25,171 bases of DNA from a virus. This document shows positions 15,073-21,686 of the stretch, piece after piece. The stretch is taken from positions 1 through 25,171 of the IMG/VR virus record IMGVR_UViG_3300017769_000114, one strand, 5' to 3'. The notes below the pieces were generated by a model. It was not told where the DNA came from. It ran no database searches and saw only the letters and a program-made list of their open reading frames with translations. The number at the start of each line of letters is the position of its first letter. Position 1 is the first letter of the stretch. The position numbers were made by a program, and so were the translations under genes.

Positions 15073-17331
15073 TCAAAGAGTTGTTAGATCTATACACTGT
15101 TGATCAGTAAGAGCTGAATCCCACACAACGACGCTTTTGGTTTTGTGACCACTCTGATTTGTTGTGGTCCCATTTCTGATAAGGGAGATCTTGTCGTAGA
15201 TGTCAGCAGCAACAACAGTTCCAGTTGTTCCCAGCTTTACACCGTTTACGAATACATTAAATGTTGTTCCATCAACGCGGCCAATACATTTAAAGATATC
15301 TCCTCTAGTTAAACCTGTCTTCTGTATAGCGACATTAGTATCGCTTTCTCTGTGCTGAACATTGATGTCATGAGTAGAGCCAACTGAAGAATTGGTTGCA
15401 AAAAATAGAAATCTGTTTTGATCATCAACCCTCAGCTGAAGGATACTTATTTGACCCCCACCTCCAAAGACTCGTGCTTCAAGAAGAACAGTCACCGCTG
15501 TGCCTAGCGTAATTCCGTGTGTGATTTCTGGAAGAACATCAGCGCTTCTAGTAGCTGCAGTGCCATGACAAGGGATATAAGAGGTAGGATTAGCACTGTT
15601 GCTGCCTTCTTCTAGTTGCCAGCCCCACGTCTCTATAGATGTAGTGGCTGTACCGTTTGCTCTGTCAATGTCTAGTTCAAAATCACCTGCAGTAGAGTTG
15701 GCTGTAAATGTAAAGCCTATACGCCACCAGTCATTGCCGTAACTCTCTACAAAAGCTCCAGTTCGAGTTCCACTTGCTCCAGTAGAGGTTAGTGCCAAAG
15801 ATGTTCCAGTCCACTGAAAACCCTGACGAAACAGTTCATTAGATCCTGCATCTGTCCTACACGCAAGGGTGGTAACACCAGTGCAATCAATGTTTTTTAC
15901 AAATGCTGATATCGAGTAATTTTCTGAATTTGTAAGGGTGACATTGTCATTTGATATTGGTTGAATCCTGTCGTTAGCATCAGCTCCATCCTTGGCAACC
16001 TTTAGAGATGACTTAGTGCCGTCTGGAGCTATACCATAATTTACAGTTAGGGTAACGTCATTGGTATGCTCTACAATACCCTCACTATTTGGAACTTCAT
16101 TTTTTCTCAGCGGCTCAACCAGCAAGGCAGGGGCGCCACCAGAAAGAGGGTAGTCAAAGCGTGGTTCATCTTCTTTGATGCCAGCTGTGCCTGCAGATCC
16201 ATTGCTAAAGATAATTTCTGTCGGGACCAGCCCAAGTTCCCACTGGGCATCTTGAATAAAGATACCCCCATTGTTTGTCCCGCCTCTATTTGGGTCTCCT
16301 GTAAACGAATGATTGTTGTCTTCTAAAGCGATATTAAAGTTAATCTGAGTTATGGCTATATCAGCGTTTACAGTCATAGAGCATCTAAAATAACCGTTGC
16401 CTGCAGGAGTTATCTTCGCTTCAATAACATCGCTTTCTGTCGTTCCTACAGTTCCATTTGCAAGATCAAAATAAGCTTCTTGATTTCCACTCTGGGTTCC
16501 GATTCCAAGAAAAGTATATCCCAATGGTTTTGCATGAATACTGATTGTTTGAACTACTTGACTATTTACAGAAACTCCTGCCTGAGTGTTTACTTGAACT
16601 CTATGAACACCAGTGTTAGTCTCAGACCTCATGTATGTGGCGTTGTTGGTTCCGTCGTATCCTTCCTGACCCAGTGAGTTGTGAATCCCCTGCACGCTGG
16701 ACAAACCCGCATGACCCCACGTTCCAATATCTTTAGAAAAGTTAGTGCTGTATAAGAATTTATTCTCCCTCCCCTTCTCGATCAACCCAGTAGGGCCTAC
16801 GCGAGTAGCGTCGAGGTTGGCGTCTCTGCTGATAGTAAAATCTGCGACATCCATCTCTTTGCAAGAGACATTGTCGATAGATCCTACAAAGTCAGATTCC
16901 GCATTGAACTGAACGGTTGGGAAGGTGAACGGCGTCCCTGAAGCCACCAAGTGCTCTACGTATGTCCCTGCAGCAGATCTGTCAGTACCGTAACCCGTGT
17001 TGCCAGCCTTAACGCGCACGATGCCAGCTGTATACGAAGTAATTGTGTACTCAACCCTGTAAGTCTTTCCGTTCACAAGGCCATTACCTGCTGCGTTGTG
17101 CAGGTTGGTGGTGGAGGATTGTGATCCGTCACATGAAGCCACGCCACCGCTAATGCTAAACCCAGTTCCTTTGGTCCAATCTGAATCAGAATCAAATGTA
17201 CCATTTATGATGAGCTCACTCCCAAGAGATCCGTCTGGCTTAACATTGTAAACCTTACTGGCGTCTTTTGTTTCAAGACCAGCAGCCGCAGAGGCCAAAA
17301 ACATGATTTTTGCGTCGTCGTATAGAGCCAT
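15073..17331 (-). CDS. Large tail fibre / carbohydrate-binding protein with C-terminal LamG-like domain
   Basis: 752 aa. N-terminal attachment segment MALYDDAKIMFLASAAAGLE, then three jelly-roll-like modules: residues ~35-160 (ELIINGTFDSDSDWTKGTGF), ~190-400 (LYSTNFSKDIGTWG) and ~415-595 (VPNSEGIVEHTNDV). The C-terminal ~150 residues fit a concanavalin/LamG fold (VTVLLEARVFGGGGQI... RVDGTTFNVFVNGVKLG) and end with WDSALTDQQCIDLTTL, a common fibre terminus. Such proteins bind surface glycans. It is followed by two small genes likely to be fibre partners. It is separate in sequence from the collagen-like fibre, so the virion probably carries two appendage types. Confidence 0.7.
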   Translation of the reverse strand: MALYDDAKIMFLASAAAGLETKDASKVYNVKPDGSLGSELIINGTFDSDSDWTKGTGFSISGGVASCDGSQSSTTNLHNAAGNGLVNGKTYRVEYTITSYTAGIVRVKAGNTGYGTDRSAAGTYVEHLVASGTPFTFPTVQFNAESDFVGSIDNVSCKEMDVADFTISRDANLDATRVGPTGLIEKGRENKFLYSTNFSKDIGTWGHAGLSSVQGIHNSLGQEGYDGTNNATYMRSETNTGVHRVQVNTQAGVSVNSQVVQTISIHAKPLGYTFLGIGTQSGNQEAYFDLANGTVGTTESDVIEAKITPAGNGYFRCSMTVNADIAITQINFNIALEDNNHSFTGDPNRGGTNNGGIFIQDAQWELGLVPTEIIFSNGSAGTAGIKEDEPRFDYPLSGGAPALLVEPLRKNEVPNSEGIVEHTNDVTLTVNYGIAPDGTKSSLKVAKDGADANDRIQPISNDNVTLTNSENYSISAFVKNIDCTGVTTLACRTDAGSNELFRQGFQWTGTSLALTSTGASGTRTGAFVESYGNDWWRIGFTFTANSTAGDFELDIDRANGTATTSIETWGWQLEEGSNSANPTSYIPCHGTAATRSADVLPEITHGITLGTAVTVLLEARVFGGGGQISILQLRVDDQNRFLFFATNSSVGSTHDINVQHRESDTNVAIQKTGLTRGDIFKCIGRVDGTTFNVFVNGVKLGTTGTVVAADIYDKISLIRNGTTTNQSGHKTKSVVVWDSALTDQQCIDLTTL

Positions 17332-17332
17332 A

Positions 17333-17875
17333 TCAGTCTTGTAAAGAGTTTACAATCAGCTTAGAAAAGTGCGATGCTTCACCTAAGTCTTGAGCATCAA
17401 GCAACAAACAGTCTCTAAGATCCCTGTATGCGATAGTTACAGTGTCACCACACTCCAAAGCTTCAGCAATGGGTGGGTAAATCCTTTGGTATGCTTGTGT
17501 GGATTTGCCAATAAAACCACCCGCTTTGGTATTGTTGTTTTCTTGGGTATCACCCACCAGTAGACAACCAGCAGTATCCTCGTCTGTGTTGCCGCAATGG
17601 ATCAGGATGTACTGAAAGTTCGGGACACCGCAGACCTCTAACATACCCTTGTGGATATCCTGGAACCTGCCAGAGTATTTGTTGTGGTACCCACCCTCTG
17701 TTCTGAATCTAATCTCGTAGGTGCCGTCGGGGATGCATGTCTCACCCCACACCTTCTCCTCACGATCTTCATCCTCCAGGGTGTAGCACAGAAACTCCCT
17801 GTCTCCTGTGACGTCAAACAACATGCCGTTGGTGGCATCGACGCCCTTATTAAACCGAATTACTTCAAGCTTCAT
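17333..17875 (-). CDS. DUF5675-like protein, possible L,D-transpeptidase relative
   Basis: 180 aa. Contains CYTLEDEDREEKVWGETCIPDG split around residues 30-51, HKGMLEV (75-81), PNFQYILIHCGNT (85-98) and DTAGCLLVG (100-108). These match my recollection of the DUF5675 family. The H93...T101-x-G-C104 arrangement is reminiscent of the YkuD L,D-transpeptidase His/Cys site, suggesting peptidoglycan binding or processing; that functional link is inference. It sits between the large fibre gene and a small beta protein, so roles in lysis or cell-wall penetration are possible. The C-terminal ~30 residues look like an added helix. Confidence 0.6.
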   Translation of the reverse strand: MKLEVIRFNKGVDATNGMLFDVTGDREFLCYTLEDEDREEKVWGETCIPDGTYEIRFRTEGGYHNKYSGRFQDIHKGMLEVCGVPNFQYILIHCGNTDEDTAGCLLVGDTQENNNTKAGGFIGKSTQAYQRIYPPIAEALECGDTVTIAYRDLRDCLLLDAQDLGEASHFSKLIVNSLQD

Positions 17876-17877
17876 TC

Positions 17878-18312
17878 TTATGCGAATACAGATGCAGCAT
17901 AAATTTCAACCAAAGATCCAGAGGCATCAGAAGATACAGCTGAGATCTTATTGATCTGAGAAAGACTGGTAACCTCTTCACTCCCCGTGGCATCTGCATC
18001 CAACTTATCTTCTGTCAACAGAAAAGATCCTTGACCATTAACCTGCACCATAAACTCCTGGGCTGCATCACGTACACGCAGAGTGATAGTATCACTAGCA
18101 TCCAGATTTGTAATCCTTAGGTAGGTAAGGTTGTTGTCTTTAATTGTGCCAGCCTCGTTGGCTGCGTCAAAAAGCAAGATGCTCTTCTCTGCATTTGTAA
18201 TTGTAAGGATGCGGTGGTCCAGATTTGTGCAACCAAACGTCGCAGTATTGGTATTGCTTTTATCGTTACCGCTAAGGATTAGATCCTCTTGAATGGTTAC
18301 CGTAAGTGCCAT
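17878..18312 (-). CDS. Small beta-rich virion protein
   Basis: 144 aa, MALTVTIQEDLILSGNDKSN, with the pattern YLRITNLDASDTITLRVRDA then FLL, close in style to the IKNL(...)TYVYI core of the two paralogues at 2739-3547. Likely a beta-sandwich decoration, fibre or head-completion protein. A TACATTTG box lies 12 nt before the ATG. The gap to the DUF5675 gene is 2 nt. Confidence 0.55.
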   Translation of the reverse strand: MALTVTIQEDLILSGNDKSNTNTATFGCTNLDHRILTITNAEKSILLFDAANEAGTIKDNNLTYLRITNLDASDTITLRVRDAAQEFMVQVNGQGSFLLTEDKLDADATGSEEVTSLSQINKISAVSSDASGSLVEIYAASVFA

Positions 18313-18324
18313 GACATCTTTTTA

Positions 18325-18332
18325 CAAATGTA
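18325..18332 (-). promoter_or_regulatory. Bacteroidetes-type -7 box (TACATTTG)
   Basis: TACATTTG on the minus strand in the 50-nt gap before the ATG at 18312, 12 nt from it. TTG is present upstream only at 12 nt and 27 nt, not 19-21. Confidence 0.45.
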
Positions 18333-18362
18333 CATTTTATTTGACAATGATGTAAACACCAA

Positions 18363-18593
18363 CTAGACCCAGGTAATCTTAACAGTCAAGGCAACTCCCT
18401 CAAGGTCTCTAAACTCACTCCTAGCAATTCTATCTATGATCGGGTAGAGATAGCAGTGAGCGATCTCCTCCTCACTCGTTTCTGTAACGATTCTCTGCAA
18501 TCCGTTCTTACCCATCCCCGCATCGATATGGATAAACTTGAAGTCTTTAGATACAACCGCCTTTACAATCTGATGGTAATCTGTATTCTTCAT
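18363..18593 (-). CDS. Small protein of unknown function
   Basis: 76 aa, MKNTDYHQIVKAVVSKDFKF, alternating alpha/beta, ending GVALTVKITWV. Coupled by ATGA to the EF-hand-like miniprotein upstream. No family recognised; its position beside DUF5675 and a lipoprotein could suit lysis or virion accessory roles, but nothing in the sequence shows this. Confidence 0.55.
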   Translation of the reverse strand: MKNTDYHQIVKAVVSKDFKFIHIDAGMGKNGLQRIVTETSEEEIAHCYLYPIIDRIARSEFRDLEGVALTVKITWV

Positions 18594-18757
18594 TCCTTTT
18601 CGATTAACGGCTGCCGAGACAGCATTTCAAGAAAGTCATACATCGTAATGAACCCATCACCATTAAAGTCCATGCATGCAGCATGAGACTCAGGATCAAT
18701 AGCCTGACCATAGTTTGCTAACAGGAGCAAGAAATCCATTATGTATGTTGACCACAT
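18590..18757 (-). CDS. EF-hand/dockerin-like miniprotein
   Basis: 55 aa from the ATG at 18757, or 49 aa from 18739 in the same frame. It holds a complete calcium-loop pattern D30-x-N32-x-D34-G35-x-I37-T38-x-x-D41 followed by FLEML. Before it stands a half-motif DFLLLLANYGQ, so the protein resembles a type I dockerin: two helices after loop-like turns, the second loop canonical. Dockerins bind cohesins; single EF-hand loops also stabilise fibre proteins with Ca2+. It lies between a lipoprotein gene and two small genes and overlaps the next by 4 nt. Partner unknown. Confidence 0.65.
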   Translation of the reverse strand: MWSTYIMDFLLLLANYGQAIDPESHAACMDFNGDGFITMYDFLEMLSRQPLIEKE

Positions 18758-18786
18758 ACTTTGGATACGCTGTGAGCTACGAAAAG

Positions 18787-19047
18787 TTACGGACGGGCAA
18801 CCTCTACCCTGAGCAAGAATACTGTGTCTTGATCTGTTGCCACCAAGGTATACTCCATGCCCAAATAGTCCTGGTATGTTTGACCAACAGACAGCCTGTG
18901 TTCAAAGTACTCTACGGGATGTGACCCATTCCAAGATGTAGGTATGATAAGGTCGCAACTGTACCTCTCTGGGTGAGTGTAGACCTTAGTGGGCACTGAG
19001 ACGCAGCCCACAAGCAAGACTGATAGTAAGAATGCTACTGTTTTCAT
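18787..19047 (-). CDS. Small lipoprotein
   Basis: 86 aa. Signal peptide MKTVAFLLSVLLVGC with a lipobox LVGC (Cys15), so it is predicted to be lipidated and exported; no Asp follows the Cys (next residue Val). The mature part is ~70 aa with a YFEHRLSVGQTYQDYLGMEY segment. It is the first leftward gene after the divergent region, about 180 nt from a full Bacteroidetes-type promoter. Possible roles are a spanin-like lipoprotein or a superinfection-exclusion/surface protein; none is shown by sequence. Confidence 0.65.
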   Translation of the reverse strand: MKTVAFLLSVLLVGCVSVPTKVYTHPERYSCDLIIPTSWNGSHPVEYFEHRLSVGQTYQDYLGMEYTLVATDQDTVFLLRVEVARP

Positions 19048-19233
19048 GGGGCTAAGCTATCAGCAGCCCCCGTGATCACCAAGATAATGCGGTATAATGA
19101 TGATTATGTGCCAAAGAAACAGGATGCAGCTGTCTCTTAAGAACCAATTAAAACGAACTACCAGTGATTCTCTACGAATACACTAAAAACAAAACGAATC
19201 GTTAGGTTTTTCTGGTTTCGCTTCTAACTACAG

Positions 19234-19264
19234 CAAAGTTAACCAAGAAAAATGACAAAAACAA
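19234..19264 (-). promoter_or_regulatory. Leftward Bacteroidetes-type promoter (TTG-N20-TAACTTTG)
   Basis: On the minus strand a TTG (19264-19262) is followed after 20 nt by TAACTTTG (19241-19234), matching the published -33 TTG / -7 TAnnTTTG arrangement with the preferred 19-21 nt spacer. Transcription would start near 19227, about 180 nt before the lipoprotein ATG, and run through the virion module. It is the only match in the window with both elements at proper spacing. Confidence 0.6.
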
Positions 19265-19290
19265 GAGTAAACAAACAGTCTAGGTGTAGA

Positions 19291-19324
19291 TGTGTAAGTG
19301 ATTAGTAATCATAAGGCTTACACA
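19291..19324. repeat. 8-bp inverted repeat with nested palindrome, candidate operator
   Basis: TGTGTAAG (19291-19298) and CTTACACA (19317-19324) are perfect inverted copies, enclosing the palindrome GATTAGTAATC (19300-19310). It lies just upstream of the leftward promoter's TTG, a plausible operator position. The TCAGACTGA palindrome follows at 19327-19335. Confidence 0.45.
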
Positions 19325-19661
19325 AATCAGACTGATCGGAGAAGAATCGCGCAACCGCAGAAAAAAGGGCGCAAAAGGGACTGAAGAAAAATTTGGGCTG
19401 AAAATTTTTTGAGTCATAGAGGTGAAGGGGATTATATATATATGCGCACGCCACGCACGCCTACCCGAAACGCGCTTATGATACCTATCTACCGCACACA
19501 TACGCGGTTAGCTGTATACTTTCAGCTTTTTGTACAGCGCTGTGCGACAGCCACTTGCCGTACCCCACGTTAAGTAACCGTACATGTGTAGGTATATGCG
19601 GTTAGTTATGGGTTTGGCTCCCCCAGCTATAAGCGGCCCGAGGACAACTCCCTCCTCCTAT

Positions 19662-19685
19662 ATGAGTACTACCAGTAGTACTCAT
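19662..19685. repeat. 10-bp perfect inverted repeat
   Basis: ATGAGTACTA, a CCAG spacer, and TAGTACTCAT. It lies 30 nt before the first long hairpin and could be a stem-loop or an operator for the rightward block. There is no U-run, so it does not look like a standard intrinsic terminator. Confidence 0.45.
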
Positions 19686-19714
19686 CCATGACCCCAGACT
19701 CCGACCCCTTAGAG

Positions 19715-19771
19715 GTTGTTAGTAATAAAAGAAGATGATTCGTTTACGAATCTTCTTTTATTACTTACAAC
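19715..19771 (+). repeat. Long covarying hairpin 1, leader of the first rightward gene
   Basis: The left arm (19715-19742) and right arm (19747-19771) pair over about 24 bp with one mismatch and a 3-nt bulge; the loop is TTTA. Its end is 14 nt before the ATG at 19786. Same architecture as the hairpins at 20378, 22082 and 24518, with stem sequence differing but pairing kept. There is no U-tract. Confidence 0.75.
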
Positions 19772-19785
19772 ATCTTAATCCTTAA

Positions 19786-20031
19786 ATGATGGCAAAATCC
19801 ACCACCACCCCCCAGTCCTTGATGTCTGCTACCAAGTCAGCAATCAACAAGGCTAGTTACTACACTACCAAGGAGAAGAAAGCCTTGGCTCTCAAGCTGT
19901 TGGCCCAACTCACTTCAGAGGTCGAAGCCTTGGAAGTCGTGGTGCCTAAGGCGAAGGCAACCAAGTCAAAGCCTAAGAACATCAGCAAGATGACAAAGGC
20001 TCAGTTGATTGAACTCATCAACAAGGGCTAA
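19786..20031 (+). CDS. Small basic protein with SAP/Rho-N-like C-terminus
   Basis: 81 aa. It begins MMAKSTTTPQSLMSATKSAI; the second ATG, three bases on, is an alternative start. It has a helical centre (KEKKALALKLLAQLTSEVEA), a Lys/Pro linker (VPKAKATKSKPKN) and a C-terminal ISKMTKAQLIELINKG. The last segment resembles the short helix pair of SAP/LEM/Rho-N-type nucleic-acid-binding motifs. It is the first rightward gene and may be an early regulator or DNA-binding protein, an inference from the tail motif and charge. Confidence 0.65.
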   Translation: MMAKSTTTPQSLMSATKSAINKASYYTTKEKKALALKLLAQLTSEVEALEVVVPKAKATKSKPKNISKMTKAQLIELINKG

Positions 20032-20042
20032 CACCCCACCCA

Positions 20043-20096
20043 GTTACTCTGACGAGGCTTCAGTAGCCGAAACCCCCCCCTTGGGGGGTCAGTAAC
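20043..20096 (+). ncRNA. Hammerhead ribozyme (type I)
   Basis: All core positions of the hammerhead are present in order. Stem I 5' strand GTTACT (20043-20048); CTGACGA (20049-20055, the CUGANGA box); stem II GGCT/AGCC (20056-20059 with 20065-20068, loop TCAGT); GAAA (20069-20072). Stem III pairs A20072-T20089 and C20073-20078 with G20083-20088, loop CCTT. The cleavage triplet GTC is 20088-20090, and stem I 3' strand AGTAAC (20091-20096) pairs perfectly with GTTACT. Stem I is the open helix, hence type I. Predicted cleavage is after C20090, leaving a 5'-OH RNA that starts 23 nt before the ATG at 20114. Confidence 0.88.
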
Positions 20097-20113
20097 AATT
20101 CAATTCAATCACC
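20097..20113 (+). promoter_or_regulatory. AATTCAATTCAAT leader
   Basis: Unstructured A/T/C-rich leader AATTCAATTCAAT between the ribozyme and the ATG at 20114. The same 13-mer precedes the genes at 23512 and 24595. There is no Shine-Dalgarno; A-rich leaders are usual for Bacteroidetes translation starts. Confidence 0.5.
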
Positions 20114-20359
20114 ATGCAAACTCTTGCACAGAAGGCACGCCGAGCCAAGCGTATGACTAAGACCGAGTGGACAGATGTACGTCAAGTACGTAACCACGTA
20201 TCCACGACCTTCATCCGTTCAGAGATGGCGGCAAAGTCAGACAGACCATCCCGTCCGTCACGGCAGACGTGTGAGAAGTTGGTCATCCAAGCAGGTGAGA
20301 CGCCGCAGGAAGCGTACCTACGTAGCAAGGAAGAGTGGCTCAAAGCCCAGTCAGCCTAA
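20114..20359 (+). CDS. Small basic protein, unknown function
   Basis: 81 aa, MQTLAQKARRAKRMTKTEWT, with a basic N-terminus, a Ser/Arg/Pro centre (SDRPSRPSRQTCEKL) and an acidic-helical tail (EAYLRSKEEWLKAQSA). A monocistronic unit: preceded by the hammerhead and followed by hairpin 2. No family recognised. Confidence 0.6.
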   Translation: MQTLAQKARRAKRMTKTEWTDVRQVRNHVSTTFIRSEMAAKSDRPSRPSRQTCEKLVIQAGETPQEAYLRSKEEWLKAQSA

Positions 20360-20377
20360 CCGAATCCACCAACCTTT

Positions 20378-20436
20378 AGAGAGGTTAGTAATATATATCT
20401 CATGGAACATGAGAGATATATATTACAAACCTCTCT
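20378..20436 (+). repeat. Long covarying hairpin 2
   Basis: The left arm (20378-20404) and right arm (20408-20436) pair over about 25 bp with two small bulges; the loop is GAA between CATG and CATG. It ends 24 nt before the ATG at 20461. The outer part (AGAGAGG ... CCTCTCT) is nearly identical to hairpin 4, the inner part differs. Confidence 0.75.
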
Positions 20437-20460
20437 TAACAACCATCAAATCCTTTCCCG

Positions 20461-20640
20461 ATGTCAGAATCAAACATCATCCTCGTCGAGGCGGAGCGCG
20501 ACTTTGCCGACTTCATGGCTCAAAAGTCAGACCTGATTGAAGCCACCAAACGTGCCATCCAAGTGCAGATGGAAATCGCTCGTAAGGCAGATGCGGCGGC
20601 TGCCCGACTTGAATCCCAACTCGATAACCTTCTCGGATAA
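20461..20640 (+). CDS. Small coiled-coil protein
   Basis: 59 aa, MSESNIILVEAERDFADFMA then helical (ATKRAIQVQMEIARKADAAA, ARLESQLDNLLG), predicted as a single long helix or coiled coil. It heads a seven-gene cluster; its TAA overlaps the next ATG (TAATG). Function unknown. Confidence 0.65.
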   Translation: MSESNIILVEAERDFADFMAQKSDLIEATKRAIQVQMEIARKADAAAARLESQLDNLLG

Positions 20641-20846
20641 TGCAATTCACCAACCTTCACACAAAGCTCACGGAGAGTGGGTACATGTCCAAGTCCGAAC
20701 TGGGCTACGCATTCGATGACATCAAAGAGGTCATGGGACCGAATGCCATGATTGAACACGTCTTTTACTACCTGGGCACGAACGACCTGCGAGAAGTCCT
20801 TGCATCCATGTGCCACGATTTGTCTGACTCTGAAACCCAAGAATGA
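20640..20846 (+). CDS. Small acidic protein, unknown function
   Basis: 68 aa, MQFTNLHTKLTESGYMSKSE, then helical DIKEVMGPNAMIEHVFYYLG and TNDLREVLASMCHDL. Coupled to both neighbours (TAATG upstream, ATGATG downstream). The GYM...YAFDDIKEVMG pattern is not one I can name. Confidence 0.65.
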   Translation: MQFTNLHTKLTESGYMSKSELGYAFDDIKEVMGPNAMIEHVFYYLGTNDLREVLASMCHDLSDSETQE

Positions 20847-21160
20847 TGAAGTTCACACACAAGTTCAAGACCACGCTACCACACGTGGCAATGACCACGG
20901 CATACGACGTGGACCACGACCGAGCGACCAACGTCGTGATGGATTCTTCGGTGTCCATTGACCCCGACCATCAGTATGGTGGATGGTACGAGACCTACGA
21001 CCTTGAGTCAGGTGGCGACCGCTTCTATGCAGAGGGTGTACTCGAGACCTCACACGATGAGGATGGAAGTGTACGCCTTGTGGGGTACGATGGGTGCTTC
21101 GAACTCCCTGAATTTATTACCGATGCCCTGGAATCGAAGGGCGTAATCATTGACCTCTAA
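20843..21160 (+). CDS. Unknown protein, beta-rich acidic
   Basis: 105 aa from 20843; the second ATG at 20846 is an alternative. Beta-rich, with many Asp/Tyr/His (VDHDRATNVVMDSSVSIDPD, HQYGGWYETYDLESGGDRFY) and a C-terminal helix (LPEFITDALESKGVIIDL). Overlaps the previous gene by 4 nt. No family recognised. Confidence 0.65.
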   Translation: MMKFTHKFKTTLPHVAMTTAYDVDHDRATNVVMDSSVSIDPDHQYGGWYETYDLESGGDRFYAEGVLETSHDEDGSVRLVGYDGCFELPEFITDALESKGVIIDL

Positions 21161-21169
21161 ACAACACAC

Positions 21170-21502
21170 ATGAAGTACGCAAGACAATGCTCCGTGACGG
21201 GCGAAGGGATGAACAAAGGATGGGTCTTCGGATGCGGCGTGTTCTACGCCAAGCACGAGAAGGATGCCTTGGCAGAGTGCCGTAAGGACAGGGACACCAT
21301 CCTGCACGACATCGAGAACGTGACTGCCGAGGAACTACAAGACCCCACGGCATGGGATGAGTTCGCGACAGCGCGAGACCAAGCCCTGCAAAACAAGGAG
21401 GACGACCATGACCTCATGACCATCGCGTTCCAGACGGACTACGCATACTACACGGAGTGGGAGGACGAAGACGATTACCAATTTGAAACCAACGAACAAT
21501 GA
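21170..21502 (+). CDS. Conserved small phage protein (CSVTGEGMNxGW type)
   Basis: 110 aa. The N-terminus MKYARQCSVTGEGMNKGWVF is followed by GCGVFYAKHEKDALAECRKD, with Cys7, Cys22 and Cys36; the remainder is acidic (DDHDLMTIAFQTDYAYYTEW). C-x-V-T-G-E-G-M-N-x-G-W/F-type starts are familiar to me from Bacteroidetes and marine phages, with no known function. Three Cys could bind metal, but no full zinc ribbon is seen. Confidence 0.65.
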   Translation: MKYARQCSVTGEGMNKGWVFGCGVFYAKHEKDALAECRKDRDTILHDIENVTAEELQDPTAWDEFATARDQALQNKEDDHDLMTIAFQTDYAYYTEWEDEDDYQFETNEQ

Positions 21503-21675
21503 AAAAAGTATTTGACACATCCACACTTGCGGTGCTTGCGTGGTTCACGGCGATGGCAATCGTGTCCATCCTCCTATCCTCATGCTCCACGACAGGTGCC
21601 CGATACGGCACCGCATACGATGACATGAGTCCGCGTAAATGCGGCAAGACTTCACAAACATTTCGTAACTGGTAA
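21499..21675 (+). CDS. Small lipoprotein
   Basis: 58 aa with a signal peptide (MKKVFDTSTLAVLAWFTAMA, then IVSILLSSC) and lipobox LSSC (Cys29). The mature part is only ~30 residues (STTGARYGTAYDDMSPRKCG). Overlaps the previous gene by 4 nt (ATGA). A lipoprotein in a rightward early-type cluster suggests altering the host surface, for example superinfection exclusion; this is inference. Confidence 0.65.
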   Translation: MKKVFDTSTLAVLAWFTAMAIVSILLSSCSTTGARYGTAYDDMSPRKCGKTSQTFRNW

Positions 21676-21686
21676 ACCCCACAATC

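Larger units (their letters stand above)
19048..19785. other. Divergent intergenic region (about 740 nt, no convincing gene)
   Basis: This separates the leftward virion module from the rightward block. Reading frames are short and have no gene-like translation. It contains the leftward promoter at 19234-19264, an 8-bp inverted repeat with a nested palindrome (19291-19324), an AT-rich alternating stretch (ATATATATAT near 19433), an ACAGCGCTGT palindrome (19534-19543), two copies of GCGGTTAG (about 19504 and 19599), a 10-bp inverted repeat (19662-19685) and the first long hairpin (19715-19771). It is the natural place for a control region or replication origin, but no defined origin motif is visible. 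Confidence 0.6.

Noticed and set aside
19280-19501. Leftward 73-aa reading frame in the divergent region
   Set aside because: No coupling, no recognised composition, and it crosses the AT-rich stretch and palindromes; treated as non-coding.
19600-19620. TAnnTTTG promoter for the rightward block in TATGGGTTTGG
   Set aside because: The spacing inside the box is 4 rather than 2 nt; no proper Bacteroidetes promoter was found for the rightward genes.
20043-20096. Intrinsic terminator made by the C-run/G-run hairpin
   Set aside because: No U-run follows, and the flanking CUGACGA, GAAA and GUC are fully explained by the hammerhead.
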